Of a stretch of 64,000 bases of DNA, positions 53,430 through 64,000 are shown piece by piece (the first letter of the stretch is position 1; every line of letters begins with the position of its first letter). The stretch is from Stemphylium vesicarium. Lineage: Eukaryota > Ascomycota > Dothideomycetes > Pleosporales > Pleosporaceae. The position numbers and the translations under genes were made by a program. Location: assembly GCA_004380135.1 (NCBI GenBank), contig QXCR01000066.1, positions 94,088 to 158,087 of the forward strand, in the 5' to 3' direction. A model generated the notes under the pieces. That model saw nothing but the letters and a program-made list of their open reading frames with translations, was not told the origin of the DNA and did not search any database.

Positions 53430-54281
53430 TTACATGACTGTACATTTGCTGCCGCCTGCAGGCTCACCAGGATTCTGAGATCTCTCCACCTCAGCAATCA
53501 TGAGCTCGAAAGCCTTTTGTACGTTCTCGTTGTAGCGTGCGCTAGCTTCCGTCCACGCGCACTTGAATTCACTGGCGAGAGCGCGACCGTCTTCGGGCGT
53601 AACTTGACGTTGTTCGGGACGGAGGTCGGATTTGTTGCCGACTATAACGAGAGGGACCCATTCGACAGCCTGGTGCGGGACGTCGTCAGTGTGCTGCTTC
53701 GTGTAGACAGCCTGCGTAAACACGGTTGAGCTAGGGGGGTCACATATAAAACCTCAACTTACGAGATGGTTGAGAATCTTATCGCGAATGATGCGAGCCA
53801 TTTCGAAGCTCTGCTTGCTGGCGACCGAGTAGACAATAATGTACCCATGGATACCGATAAAGTGCTTCGAATTAAGGATACTATATTCATCCTAAGGAAC
53901 GGTACCCGAGTCAGCGGATTCTTTACACAGGCATCGTGATAGTGGGGTGTGGAGCTGGGCTGGGCTTCGCGACGCGGGGGGAAAAGAAAACCTCTGGTAC
54001 CTGTCCCGCCGTATCGATAATCTCAGTCGCATACTCTTGGTTCTTATACTTGATCATCTTGCTGAAAGTATTCTCAATCGTCGGATAGTAGCTGTCTACG
54101 AAATGACCATCGACGAATTGCACCGTCATACTCGACTTGCCTGGACACAAACGGGCGTCAGCATGCTGCTTTGCTTGCTTGCTACTTTGCATGTGAAGCT
54201 TGCGCAAGCCACGCGTAACAACAACGTACCAACGGCCCTGCTGCCTACGATGGCAACCTTTCTCTGCTTGGGTGGAGCCAT
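53430..54281 (-). CDS. RHB1: RHEB-type small GTPase
   Basis: Four exons: 54281-54230, 54140-54001, 53891-53763 and 53711-53430, giving 200 residues. GSRAVGKSS (residues 13-21) is the P-loop with the Arg typical of RHEB, where Ras has Gly. YYPTIENTF is the RHEB effector loop; DTAGQDEY, NKSD and EASAR are the other nucleotide-binding motifs. The C-terminus ends CTVM, a CAAX box for farnesylation, needed for membrane attachment. RHEB activates TORC1 and in yeasts influences arginine uptake. A GTGAGC donor at 53467 lies just before the CAAX codons and an acceptor at 53394 opens a further frame to 53260; that splice would replace the CAAX tail with ~44 charged residues. See findings. Confidence 0.95.
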
Positions 54282-55572
54282 ATTGCTGCTGTGTTTCTGA
54301 GGGGGTCGTGAAGATGCTGAACGACTCGCCAGGTTTGAGGTTTAATCGTCTCAGTCCACCGACGGGAGGGAGCTGCCTAAGTTGCGTTTTGGTTGTTCGG
54401 GCCTGCCGATTACCTGGAACAGCTAGCTTCGGGATGACGCCGTCGAGCTGCAGGTCATGCGTGTGGGACAAACGAGCTGGATCACTGGGCCCAAGCGTAG
54501 TCACTTGGTTCCACGTCTTGAGGGTAGAGATTTCGAGATGCAAAGCTTCACAAGAAGATGAGACGGCATATTATGGGACGAGGACGTGGCCCATAAAAAA
54601 GTCCCCGACCGCGTGCTGATGCCGTCATGTTTCCCGGCTGATTTCTCCATATAGCAGCAGCGACTGACGGCCGCATGTCAATGTTGGGCAACCATGGTAA
54701 AATCGCTTTGGGTTTGGCACCGCGCTGCTGGGATTGGGTCTGGCCGTCGAAACGCATGCATCAGTGCTCCTATTGACCGACGAATCTCCGTCTTCTCGAA
54801 GCTTTCATTTACGTATTGTCAATCGCCTCGGGTCTAGCGCACACCGCAGCAGCACACCAACTCGTCTTGAAATCCATCCACCGCCAGCCATTCGAGCCCG
54901 CGAGCTTTGAAATCTACAAGAAAACAATGGCGAACACTCCCGAGGCCCCGACACACTAATTACCTAGGTAGCCGGCTTACGCTTGTCTGAATCAAGACGA
55001 AACAATCACATGCAACAGACTAGACTCGCGCACATGGCTTTTTTTTTGATTGTGATATCTCACGCCCGCTGCAAGGAAGTCTCGCAGAAGGAATCATGTA
55101 AATTGTTCCGACGGCAAAAGCTCTCCACATACCGCCTGTTGCGTCACTTCAACCGGTTTCTTGGGACGGGTGCGCAGCCTTACAGACGCGTGCGAGGTGA
55201 CAAGCCCCCCCATTTAGCCTCTACTGCATACGCGAGCTGAACACGAGCGCACGGCAGCCACCGGTAGACGACAAATTACTCGATTAGTGAAAAATTGTAT
55301 ATAGCCGTTTTCTATCCAGTCCTCCGCCCAAGGGTATCAAGGTCCTGCCTAAGCTGTGCAAGTGATTTCCTTCCCATGTTGGTTGCATACTCGTGAATTA
55401 GGGTATCATGCCATGAATATCAAAAGCCCCGGCCAACAAGGGTCCGCTGCCTGTGATGAAAGGAACAAAATCGCTAACCATTACCCATTTCCATCCAACC
55501 TGGTGAGGCAGCCAACTAAGCACTTAAGTCGTTCACATCAATATGACCCCCTGGTCATGCCAAAACGCCCCA
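54282..55572. other. Intergenic, no gene seen
   Basis: About 1.3 kb between the RHEB promoter and the WAPL 3' end. No coding region, tRNA or repeat was noticed. Confidence 0.4.
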
Positions 55573-58500
55573 TCATGCTGCACTCTGCAACCTCTCTACA
55601 ACATGCATGAGGCGCGCAGTGTAATTCTGCGAAGCCTCTTGGCCTTCTGTGCCCTCTAGATCGTGCGCCTTCCGATCAACGTGCTCATGCACACGAACGA
55701 ACTCTTTAATGCTGTCGATGAGCACGGTCAATCGCTGATCCGGTAGCAGGATGCGAATCTGGGTCCTAATAGAGTCGCTGAGACATAGGTTACCAAGAAG
55801 AACAGCAAGGTACCCAATGGCTACGCCAGAGTGAGACTCTTCGACGGATTTGGCCTAGAAAACAGTTAGTCTGGATCAAGTTGAAACAGTAGTCTGCACC
55901 TACCTGCGATGCACGCTCCGAGCCCTCGAGAAAGATTCCGACCAGTGTTTCTACCGTTGACTCATGATCGTCGACATTGAGCCTCATCTGCTCGCTGAAC
56001 TCGGCAAGATTGATTGTGGCGCCCAAGCTCAAGATCAGGCTCTCCAACGTCTCGGTCCGTTTCTCTGGTGCTGATCCTGAGTTGAGTGACTGGAATCGCT
56101 CGATGATGGAAAGCACGAGCGGCTGCACAAAGGTCTTCGCCGAAAACGGTTGGCAAGCTTTGGGCTTGTTGTTGGTGATGTTCATACAAAGCTTGACGGC
56201 TAGCATAGTCGAAGCGGCGGCATCAGCCTCGAAAAATCTAGGTAAGAAGTCCGCGATGCGCTGGAGCACGCCGACAGACCATGTTGCTTGTCTCTGCCTC
56301 GTAGCTGAAACCGATTCTAATGTTGAAAGAACCATTGCTAGGATCGTGCCATCTTCCGACTCCCCCCCATTGGTACTCAAGCGTTCGTCAGATGCAGCGG
56401 CGATGACAACCAGCTGCGAAACCATTGGCTGATCAAGCAGTGTCTCAGCATTACCAGCCTTGCGGAGTCCTATGACTAGCAGTTCCACTGCCTTCATAGA
56501 CACAAGCTGCGGGGATACCTTGCTGATCGCTGCAGGCGACCAGACGGAGGACTGGAGAACTAAGGTACGAAATGCCATTACCGCATCTTTAGCTATCTTC
56601 GAGAGGTTTGTCTTGCGATCCTTTGCAATTTTCTGGATATCCAACTCTTTGCCAACGAGCTTGGACATGTTAATGAGAATACCAGTTTCATAGAGTTGGT
56701 CCAAGATGGTGTAGCTTGGATTGGTCCGTAGGACGAAGACGGTGGCAACAGCAGTCGCAAACTCAAAGATGACTTCGCCGCCGACAGAAATGTTTAGGAA
56801 GAATTGCTGAGCCAAAGGCGAGTCGAGGAGCTGACTGCAGAATGACTCGTCAGCCATCTTGGTGCATAGCTCAATCATGGCACTTCGTCGGATGCTGCTG
56901 GTGGTCGTGCTGGAAATATCATCAATCATTGTCTGTGCCTCCTGCTGAAAGACGTAGTTGCGCCCTCGGCTCTTGAGCTCATGATGAGCTTGTGCTTGAC
57001 TTGCGGGATCAGGGTCGTCTTCAGAAATAGAAACAGTATCTTTGTTTTGTGATTGGGAGCCGAAATCGTCATCTAAGTCCATGGTGATCATGAGATCATC
57101 TTCGGGGTTGGTCTCCCGCAAGTATGATCGCGACATGGCATATGTAAGCTTCGGACGCATACCAAAGGCAGATGTGGCTTGTGATGTTTGCGAGTCCGCG
57201 TTAGCTTGGACGTCAACATCCATGTCGTCGGAGGGGAGGTTGGTTGGTGCCTGTTCACCGTGGGGCTCCTGAGAAGGCTTCGATGTAGCCCGAGTGGTGG
57301 CAGGACGTTCATCCGGTTCATGTGTGCCCTCGCTGCTGCTCTCCTCGTCCTCTGAACTGCTCTCGACCGGTTTGAGCGTGTCAATCAGCCTAGTCTTCCG
57401 GGCTTGAGCACTGTGAGAGACATCGGACTTTGATCTAGACAAGCTTCCGATAAGGGACTTTGGTTTCCGGTCCGTCAGCTGCAGATTGGAGAGACTCGGC
57501 ATTGGTGTGCTCATTGACGGTGACTCCCCAAGCAAGCCGCCGAAAAGGTTTCTTTGTCGTGGAGTTGTAGAGCCAGGCACAGCAGCCTTCGGAGCACGAA
57601 CAGGTGTAGCTAGCGGGTCTGGGATATCGTACATGGTCTGATCCTCCGCCCCGGCAAATTCTTCGCTTTCGGCTACAGGAGATGGCTTATCTGGCTGACG
57701 GCTGGAGATCATACCTGTCAGGGTAGCCGGTGAAGACTGGCCTTTGGTCGCTTTCGGTGGTCCCAGCACCGGCACAGTACGTTGTCTTGTTCTTCTCGGT
57801 TTGTTGATCGCTGGTGCGTTGGGCTGTACTGCTGCAGACGGTGCCTCCCGGTTTGCCCTCGCATTCGCATTCGCCAATGATGTATGGCCCGGTGAATCAG
57901 CATCTTCCTTCTTCTGGGACTTGCGACTCTTCTGTGGAGCTGAGCTCTCTAGCTTCCGTCTTGAGGCTGGCTTCGCGACGGTGGCGGTAGAAGAGACGGA
58001 TCCTTTGCGCCTCCGCTTCCTGGATGAACTGGAATCATCGGACTCCATGGACTCTTTGTGGGTAACATCGAGTGCGGGTGGCGGCACCGTTGTCTGCTCG
58101 TTCTTCTTCCTTGCTTGAGCCTGGCGCGGCGCTTTCTTGACCGTCACCGGTGCTTCATCCTCTGAAGATGGCACATCGAACACATTCAAGTCTTGGGCTG
58201 GTTTGGTTGCAGGCCTTGCTGGTAGCTTCTTCGCGGGAAGTGCCGAGCTTGTCTTTGCGTTCTTCTGAGCCTTGGTAGCATGTGATGGAACGGAAGTAGC
58301 TGCTTGTGAGGCCGCTCTGGCTTTTGGTGCCGTCGGTTTCGCCAAGACCGCACTCTTCACGGTCTGTTTCGCTATCTCTGCAGGTTGAGGTGTCTTTGCG
58401 CATAACGGCCGGGGTGCGACGGCATCGGAGGAAGAGGGTGGCGGTGCTTGCGAGGGCTTCGGTAACTGCGCAGGCTTCTGCGGCTTCTTTGCTACTGCAT

Positions 58501-58903
58501 TGGGTTTCGCGGCTTCGGGCTTGGGCAACGGTCGCGTCGGTTTGGCCAACTTCTTCGGCTCATCAGCACCTTCCTCGTGCGTCCGGGGCTTCGCCGCCAA
58601 TTTCTTCGTAGGCTTCAGGCGCGCGACGAACTCGTCCTCGGACGGTACGTCGAAGATGTCAACATGGTCGCTTTTTGCGCGCGTGTTTCCTAAGCTGTTC
58701 CCAATCTTGAGCGCGCCTCCTGCTTTCTTCAACGACCCATTAGAGGCCGTGGTATGTTTTCGCGGTCGCTCCGGAGATGGAGGCGCATCGTCGCTCGAGG
58801 CAGGTGCGGGTGGCGGAACCCCAGACAGACGCGAGGATTTGCCGTAGACGACTTTCTTGCGGCGATCGGACGAGGTGAAGCCGGCAAGCATGGTCGTCGC
58901 CAT
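55573..58903 (-). CDS. WPL1: WAPL-type cohesin release factor
   Basis: Two exons, 58903-55904 and 55854-55573, giving 1093 residues. The N-terminal ~600 residues are disordered and rich in Lys, Pro, Ala and Ser, with short acidic patches such as IFDVPSEDEF and its near-copy NVFDVPSSEDE. The C-terminal ~450 residues form the helical WAPL domain (starting SRGRNYVFQQEAQTMIDDI; includes SIRRSAMIELCTKMADESF and VGGEVIFEFATAVATVFVL). The small last exon completes it with AIGYLAVLLGNLCLSD. WAPL opens cohesin rings together with Pds5 and so removes them from chromatin. The repeated IFDVPS/FDVPSSED motif may be a peptide that docks on a partner; that is inference. Confidence 0.9.
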
Positions 58904-59631
58904 GGTCGGGGGCGGTCGTGGGAAGTCGTGTTATGGTGACGCTCCAAAAAGTTGGCTTAGACGCGCATCCTGTACGTGCTCCGCTGAACCGTAGACGACT
59001 GCGCGGATCTTCACCGTCACATTTCACCAGCAGGCGCGTGCATGCATCTTCATCTCAAAGCTATTAATAAAGCCACAAATAATACAATCACGGTGAAGAG
59101 GAGGCTGGCTTAATGCCGACGTTTGCCAGGGCGTGCAGCAATGACGATGCCGGCCGTCGGAGTGGCTGCGACTGTCGACAGGGACCCGCTATCAGATCTC
59201 GCCAACCGAAGCCACACTAGTCCAGGACAGCGGGGCAAGGGTCGCTCCTTCCAAACCCAGTGAAGGAGTTCGCCGACGGTCACGAGCCTAGACTATTAGC
59301 ATCCTTGTGCCTCTTTTCCTCTTCTCCTCTTCTTATCTTGACGCTGTATCTATCAATTCATCTTTTCTCTGTCGTTTGGTCCATCTTTCGAACCACTTTC
59401 GCCTACATAACCCCCACCAATTTCACATTGCATTTCACTGGGGCAAGCTCCAGTCGAAGACGCATCCTTGGGTATGTCCTGCCTGTGTTCACATCTACTT
59501 CTGGCACTCGGTCTTTATGGATAATCATATCCTATTCAGACGCACATGTACTAGCCGTGAAGTTCAAAATTTCAACTGATCATTCTACAGCCTCATCCAC
59601 CTCAGCTCACTTGGCATCACCAGACCACAAT
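58904..59631. promoter_or_regulatory. Divergent spacer WAPL / uracil phosphoribosyltransferase
   Basis: It holds the two promoters. The 370 bp before the right-hand gene are pyrimidine-rich leader. A plausible leader intron runs from GTATGT near 59472 to CTACAG at 59590. Confidence 0.4.
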
Positions 59632-60480
59632 ATGTCTTCCGAGTCACAAACCACCGCCCCTTCGCAATGCGTTGGCCCTGAATACCGGCCGTCATCTCTT
59701 AAGCCAACTGCAACCGTTTCCACTCCCCTCAAACAGGCCAATGTCCACATCCTCCAGCAAACCCCTCAGCTGATAGCACTGCTCACGTAAGGCCCCTGCA
59801 AACCATGACCAATCTATTTAACACTCTACTAAAACACAAAAAGCATGATACGTGATCACAACACCGGCCGTGCAGACTTCATCTTCTACAGCAACCGAAT
59901 CATCCGTCTCCTCGTCGAGGAAGGCCTCAACCACCTGCCTGTGGAGTCTCAGGAGATTAAGACGCCCGTAGGCCGCACCTACTCTGGCGTCAAGTTCGAA
60001 GGCAAGATCTGTGGTGTCTCGATCATGCGTGCGGGTGAGTCCATGGAGCAGGGTTTGAGGGATTGCTGTAGGAGTGTCCGTATCGGTAAGATTTTGATCC
60101 AACGGGATGAAGAGACCAGCAAGCCGAAGCTGTACTACGACAAGCTGCCCGAGGACATCAGTGACAGATGGGTCCTGTTGCTGGATCCCATGCTCGCTAC
60201 TGGTGGTTCGGCGCTCATGGCTATTGACGTGCTCAAGTCCCGAGGTGTACCAGAGGAGCACATCCTCTTCCTCAACCTGATTGCCAGTCCAGAGGGTGCA
60301 CAGAACCTTGCGGAACAATTCCCCAAGGTGCGAGTTGTCACGGCTTTTGTTGACGAAGGTTTGGATGAGAAGAAGTATACCTCCCCTTTTGCGCATTCCA
60401 CCACATCGAGTGCTGACTCAATCTCTAGCTACATCATTCCCGGGTTGGGCGATTTCGGAGACCGCTTCTACACCATGTAA
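59632..60480 (+). CDS. FUR1: Uracil phosphoribosyltransferase
   Basis: Three exons: 59632-59786, 59844-60374 and 60429-60480, giving 245 residues. Intron 2 is 54 bp with no stop, so retaining it would add 18 residues in frame. The PRPP-binding loop is LLLDPMLATGGSA, the substrate site carries VSIMRAGESME, and the C-terminus NYIIPGLGDFGDRFYTM is the uracil-binding flap of UPRTs. The enzyme makes UMP from uracil and PRPP (pyrimidine salvage) and confers sensitivity to 5-fluorouracil. The homologue in the yeast URC pathway is URC6, and URC1 lies 1.5 kb to the right. Confidence 0.96.
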
Positions 60481-60831
60481 CGAAATCCCATCTTGTTTCT
60501 TGGTCTCACGAGCATTGTTCGGGCGTAGGCTGGCTCATGATCTGCTTTGGCACCTGTTAGCATGAGGTTATTTGGATGAAAACACATTTTCCCGAGAGTC
60601 ATAGGGGCTGTCTTGGCATGAAAGTTGCATTCTAAGAGCAACTGTGCTAGCAGTGCCTCAACTACCTGTGAAGCACATCAGCCTCGCGCTGAAGTGAAGT
60701 GAAGACGGAAACTCCGCTATGATTTTGCGGGCCCGTTTTATAACCCAAACGCCTTGCAAACCGTGAAATCGCACATCTCCGTATCTCCATGTGTTGTACA
60801 ACCTCGATTCCTCTCAAACAGGTGTGGTGGC
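60481..60831. other. 3' spacer between convergent genes
   Basis: It lies between the convergent uracil phosphoribosyltransferase and ELF1 genes. A short GAAGTGAAGTGAAG tandem occurs at 60691-60704. No gene is seen. Confidence 0.45.
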
Positions 60832-61332
60832 CTAATCCGCATATTCGCCCTCTGCGTCCGCCTCATCGTGCTCGATGAAGCCTCCATCTCCATCGTCGTC
60901 TTCCTGATTATGCGCCGTCGGCATCCTGCCCATGCGATGGGTACTCCGCGATGTCTCCGCATTGCCCTTGGCTGCCTGCTTCGCGACAGCATCACAGGCG
61001 TCGATCCAATCGGCGTAAACGTCGACAGGGGCGCTAAGATAATTGATGTTGGTCTGGAAGGTCTGGCCGCAGACTTTACATTGCAGGTTGCCGACACCGG
61101 ACTTCTTTTCGATGGACACGCTGACGGAATTCTCGTGGTTGCAGAAGAGGCACTGGAAGGTCGAGGGGAGCTTCTCCTTCTGTTCGGGCTATTAGCTGAC
61201 TGGCCGGGGAAGGGGCGCTCGTGTATGACGCACCCTCTTGGGACCCTGAGGCTTGCTGGAGGATTTGCGCTTGCCCTGTCATTGCTATTAGTGTGCGCAA
61301 TACGACTGATGGAAGCCGAGGAAACATGCCAT
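60832..61332 (-). CDS. ELF1: Transcription elongation factor Elf1
   Basis: Three exons: 61332-61330 (the start codon only), 61275-61234 and 61179-60832, giving 130 residues. The protein starts MGKRKSSSKPQGPKRKEKL, the basic tail of Elf1, followed by the zinc ribbon FQCLFCNHENSVSV...LQCKVCGQTFQTNI with its four cysteines, then PVDVYADWIDACD and an acidic tail. Elf1 travels with RNA polymerase II and helps it pass nucleosomes. The first intron (61276-61329) appears to use a GC donor (ATG|GCATGT) with a normal CAG acceptor; the second (61180-61233) has GTGCGT. With a GT-only rule the start codon cannot be joined. Confidence 0.92.
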
Positions 61333-61951
61333 TTCGTCGCGGCTGGTGGATTCGCTGCTGAATGCGGAAGGTGGTGTGCGCTGGTCAATAAATCGTGGGC
61401 GAGGCGGGTGAGGCGGGCGAGGCGGGCGATTGCTGGTGGAGCACACAAAGCAGTGTTGACAATTGTTGCGCTCTTGTCGTCGGCCGTGACGCGCGATCGC
61501 GAAAGTTTGGGTGAGTGTTTCGCGTGGTCCCGTCCGCCAAGATCCCTGTCGCTCTGCCATGTAGCTGCCCCATGCGTCCATAGTCGATAAGCCGCCCCGC
61601 TCCTATCAACGTTCCACGAAGCCGTAGGCACGTGTATAGTCAGCTGTTCGATGCAGCCATCGTCGGCGAGCTCCAGGCCTACCTATTCATATTCGACCAC
61701 GTTGCCCTCTCTTTCCTTCTTTCTTCTATTCTCTGGATTCTCTTGATCCCCTTCGTTGTCACTACGGAGTTGTGTTTGTGCCTCTTCAACCCCACCGCCC
61801 ACTACTACATCATCTGATTGCTCGTCCCACCTTCGGAGCTCACCGGTCTTTGTTCCAACGCCTGCATACCAAGGCAAAGAAGCAATTCCCTCATCTTCTA
61901 TTGAAAACTCGGAACTCTCGCTGCATTGTATGAGGTCTGCTACAATTCATC
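61333..61951. promoter_or_regulatory. Divergent spacer ELF1/URC1
   Basis: It holds the two promoters. A GCGAGGCGG unit is repeated three times near 61398-61428. A plus-strand open frame across 60754-61590 is antisense to ELF1 and its spacer and is not a gene. Confidence 0.5.
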
Positions 61952-63730
61952 ATGTCTACCGAAAGCACCACTAGCGATGCTGTCCTCAAAGAGATCCTCG
62001 AGGGGCTCAAGGCTCTCCGAACCGAAAACTCCGTACTTGCTTCGTCCGTCGATAAGATCAATGGACGCGTGAACATGCTCGCTGGCATCAAGCAAATTAA
62101 GGATGAAGCCGCAAGTGAAGCTGCCAATGGTACCTTGAACGGCGACAAGGCCGAGGAAGCGCAGACTGCCAAAACCGTAGAAGCTGTTAGCGAGCAGTAC
62201 GAGCAACCACCTTCAAATGTCGAGACTGAGCCACGCCGTGCGAGTGTATCGAAGATCTCAAAGATCATTCTGACTTCGTATCCCGGCCAAGCTGGCGTTG
62301 ACCCGTTGCCTATGGAGTGGGGTGCCAAGGACCCTGCTGTTCGTGGTCCCGTCGTTGTGTCGAGACATGCAAACACCATCCGGAGACGTAACGGTATGTT
62401 GTTCAATTACTCCTTCTCCTTGAATCTTCGCTAAATCAAAACAGCTATTGGTGCTCACGGAGGCTCATACTCCATCTACAACGCTCTGGCTGTAGCAAGC
62501 AAGAACCTTGACATCACTCACAAGCCTGACTTCACCAACACTGAGCCTGCTGCCAAGATTGGACCATTTCCACAATGGAGCGACAAGAAGAAGATTGTGG
62601 CCATGGACCCGTACGGTCATCTCGCGCCATGGTTGTACAAGGAGACCATGGACAAGGATGACGTTGAGATCAGACCTACCATCGCCATCACCAGAGCTCA
62701 CATGAAAGTTCCAGAACTTGAGGAGAGCGTAAGGAAAGGCCGTCTTGTACCCGACGGTAAGATCTGCGTCAACGAGACTGGTGAAGTCGCCGTCACTAAA
62801 GTTGCTGTTGAGCCCGTATGGTATCTTCCTGGGGTAGCCGAGCGTTTCAACATTGGTAAGCTTCGATCCGAACATCGCCCAAACGCATTCAGCTAACCAA
62901 ATCCCACAGACGAGGGAACTCTCCGCCGAACACTGTTCGAGGAGACTGGTGGCTCCTACCCCGAACTCATCACTCGCCATGACATCAAGCTCTTCCTCCC
63001 TCCCATTGGCGGTCTAACCGTCTACATTTTCGGTGACCCAGCAAAGATGTCCGACCCAGACTCCAAGCTTGCTCTCCGCATCCACGACGAGTGTAACGGA
63101 AGTGACGTGTTCGGTTCCGACATTTGCACATGCCGCCCCTACCTCACTTTCGGTATTGAGGAAGCAGTCAAGGAAGCCCAACGAGGCGGAAGCGGTGTTG
63201 TCATCTACTTCCGTAAGGAGGGCCGCGCTCTGGGTGAAGTGACCAAATACCTCGTCTACAACGCTAGAAAGCGAGGCGAGGACCGCGCTAGCGAATACTT
63301 CAAGCGTACCGAGAACATTGCTGGTGTCAAGGACATGCGTTTCCAGGCCTTGATGCCCGATATCCTGCACTGGCTCGGTATCACCAAGATCGACAGGATG
63401 CTGAGCATGTCCAACATGAAGCACGATGCTATTGTTGATCAGGGCATCCCCATTCACGAGCGTATACCAATTCCCGATGACATGATTCCTGCCGATAGTC
63501 GTGTGGAGATTGATGCCAAGATCCAGGCTGGTTACTGTAGGTGTTATTCTGGTCCCTTTTACATGAGAGCGTTGCTGACGTGAATTCCACAGTTACAACA
63601 GGTCATGTCATGTCGATGGATGAGCTGGCCAACGTAAGGGGTCGCGGATGGGAAGACATCGACGTAAGTGCCACCCCATCCTCCTTATCTACGCGAACCA
63701 ACAGCATTCTAATTTGCCCCGTAGCATTGA
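61952..63730 (+). CDS. URC1: URC1-type GTP cyclohydrolase II-like protein
   Basis: Five exons: 61952-62393, 62445-62855, 62910-63536, 63593-63663 and 63725-63730 (CAT TGA only), giving 518 residues. An N-terminal ~110-residue extension with heptad-like helices (VLKEILEGLKALRTENSVL) precedes the conserved body. The GTP cyclohydrolase II part contains RIHDECNGSDVFGSDICTCRPYL, with the zinc-ligand cysteines, and VIYFRKEGRALGEV. The long insertion between the N-part and this core, and the AIGAHGGSYSIYNALAVA segment, separate URC1 from riboflavin-pathway RIB1. Urc1 takes part in the uracil-catabolic URC pathway known from Lachancea kluyveri. Retaining the last intron would also give a short alternative tail. 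Confidence 0.9.
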
Positions 63731-64000
63731 GCGAAAATCTCATTGGTAGAAGCGGCGGATACTTTTACCGCAGAGACAGGTCATCTGAACAAAAAGCGTT
63801 CCACGGGATCAATGCGGCATAAAACGTCGACCAGTTGACTTCCTACCCTCCATTCACATAGATAAAGAACAAGACCAAGAAAAAAAATCACAACAACAAA
63901 AAAAAAGAGCGAATACGACAGACAGGCCAAGAAAATTGGAAGCCAGTGATGAAAGGTTGCTTCACGAACCCAACATAGCATCTCAAATAATCTCATTCAT
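63731..64000. other. Right end, 3' region of URC1
   Basis: No gene is seen; an A-rich tract (AAAAAAATCACAACAACAAA type) occurs near 63880-63906. Confidence 0.4.

Noticed and set aside
60754..61590. Plus-strand open frame of 278 codons over ELF1
   Set aside because: It is antisense to the conserved Elf1 zinc ribbon and continues through its promoter; no domain or codon character.
1..64000. tRNA genes, rRNA and CRISPR arrays
   Set aside because: No tRNA B-box with a matching cloverleaf, no rRNA segment and no regularly spaced repeat array was found by reading; a short RNA gene could still have been missed.

Overview
The window is nuclear DNA of a filamentous ascomycete. Evidence: dozens of short introns (mostly 45-60 bp) with GT..AG ends and CTRAY-like branch sites, three Zn2Cys6 regulators, NACHT-type genes, a heme-thiolate peroxidase, an RTA1 protein, a GPI-anchored protein and several unmistakable eukaryotic core genes. 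The gene mix looks like a Dothideomycete (probably Pleosporales), but that placement is inference.

Left part (1-16 kb). About 2 kb without a gene carries a dispersed ~27-bp motif. Then comes a compact catabolic-looking group: a Zn2Cys6 regulator (2229-4328), a short-chain dehydrogen­ase (4361-5383), a Baeyer-Villiger-type flavin monooxygenase (5815-7595) and a sugar-type MFS transporter (7984-9765). One near-identical GC-flanked palindromic motif sits in the dehydrogenase promoter and again in the divergent monooxygenase/transporter promoter, suggesting one regulator. A decayed gene of unknown family, a small acidic hypothetical protein and a secreted chloroperoxidase-family enzyme follow.

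Middle part (16-44 kb) is accessory and full of broken genes. It holds a NACHT_N-ankyrin protein, a NACHT NLR ending in four C2H2 zinc fingers (decayed), a Rad5/Rad16-type SNF2 helicase gene broken by a 215-bp solo LTR (5-bp target duplication) and by loss of helicase motif VI, and a Tc1/mariner transposase that carries a perfect 139-bp hAT-like MITE (42-bp inverted repeats, 8-bp target duplication). Then follow an RTA1 membrane protein, a GPI-anchored protein, two more Zn2Cys6 regulators (one with two 1-bp frameshifts), an expansin-like wall protein, and, embedded between core genes, a secreted-protein pseudogene. Seven inferred premature stops in this window are all of the type expected from C-to-T change at CpA (CAG/CAA/TGG to TAG/TAA/TGA), as RIP would make.

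Right part (39-64 kb) is mostly intact core genome: rRNA methyltransferase BMT2 and ribosomal protein RPL25 on one divergent promoter, TIM8, a vacuolar amino-acid transporter, translation release factor eRF1, prephenate dehydratase, cytosolic seryl-tRNA synthetase, RHEB GTPase, the cohesin regulator WAPL, uracil phosphoribosyltransferase, elongation factor ELF1 and URC1 (GTP cyclohydrolase II-like, uracil catabolism). URC1 and the uracil phosphoribosyltransferase lie 1.5 kb apart, echoing the yeast URC cluster. All exon joins were checked by hand for frame only; no database or transcript evidence was available.
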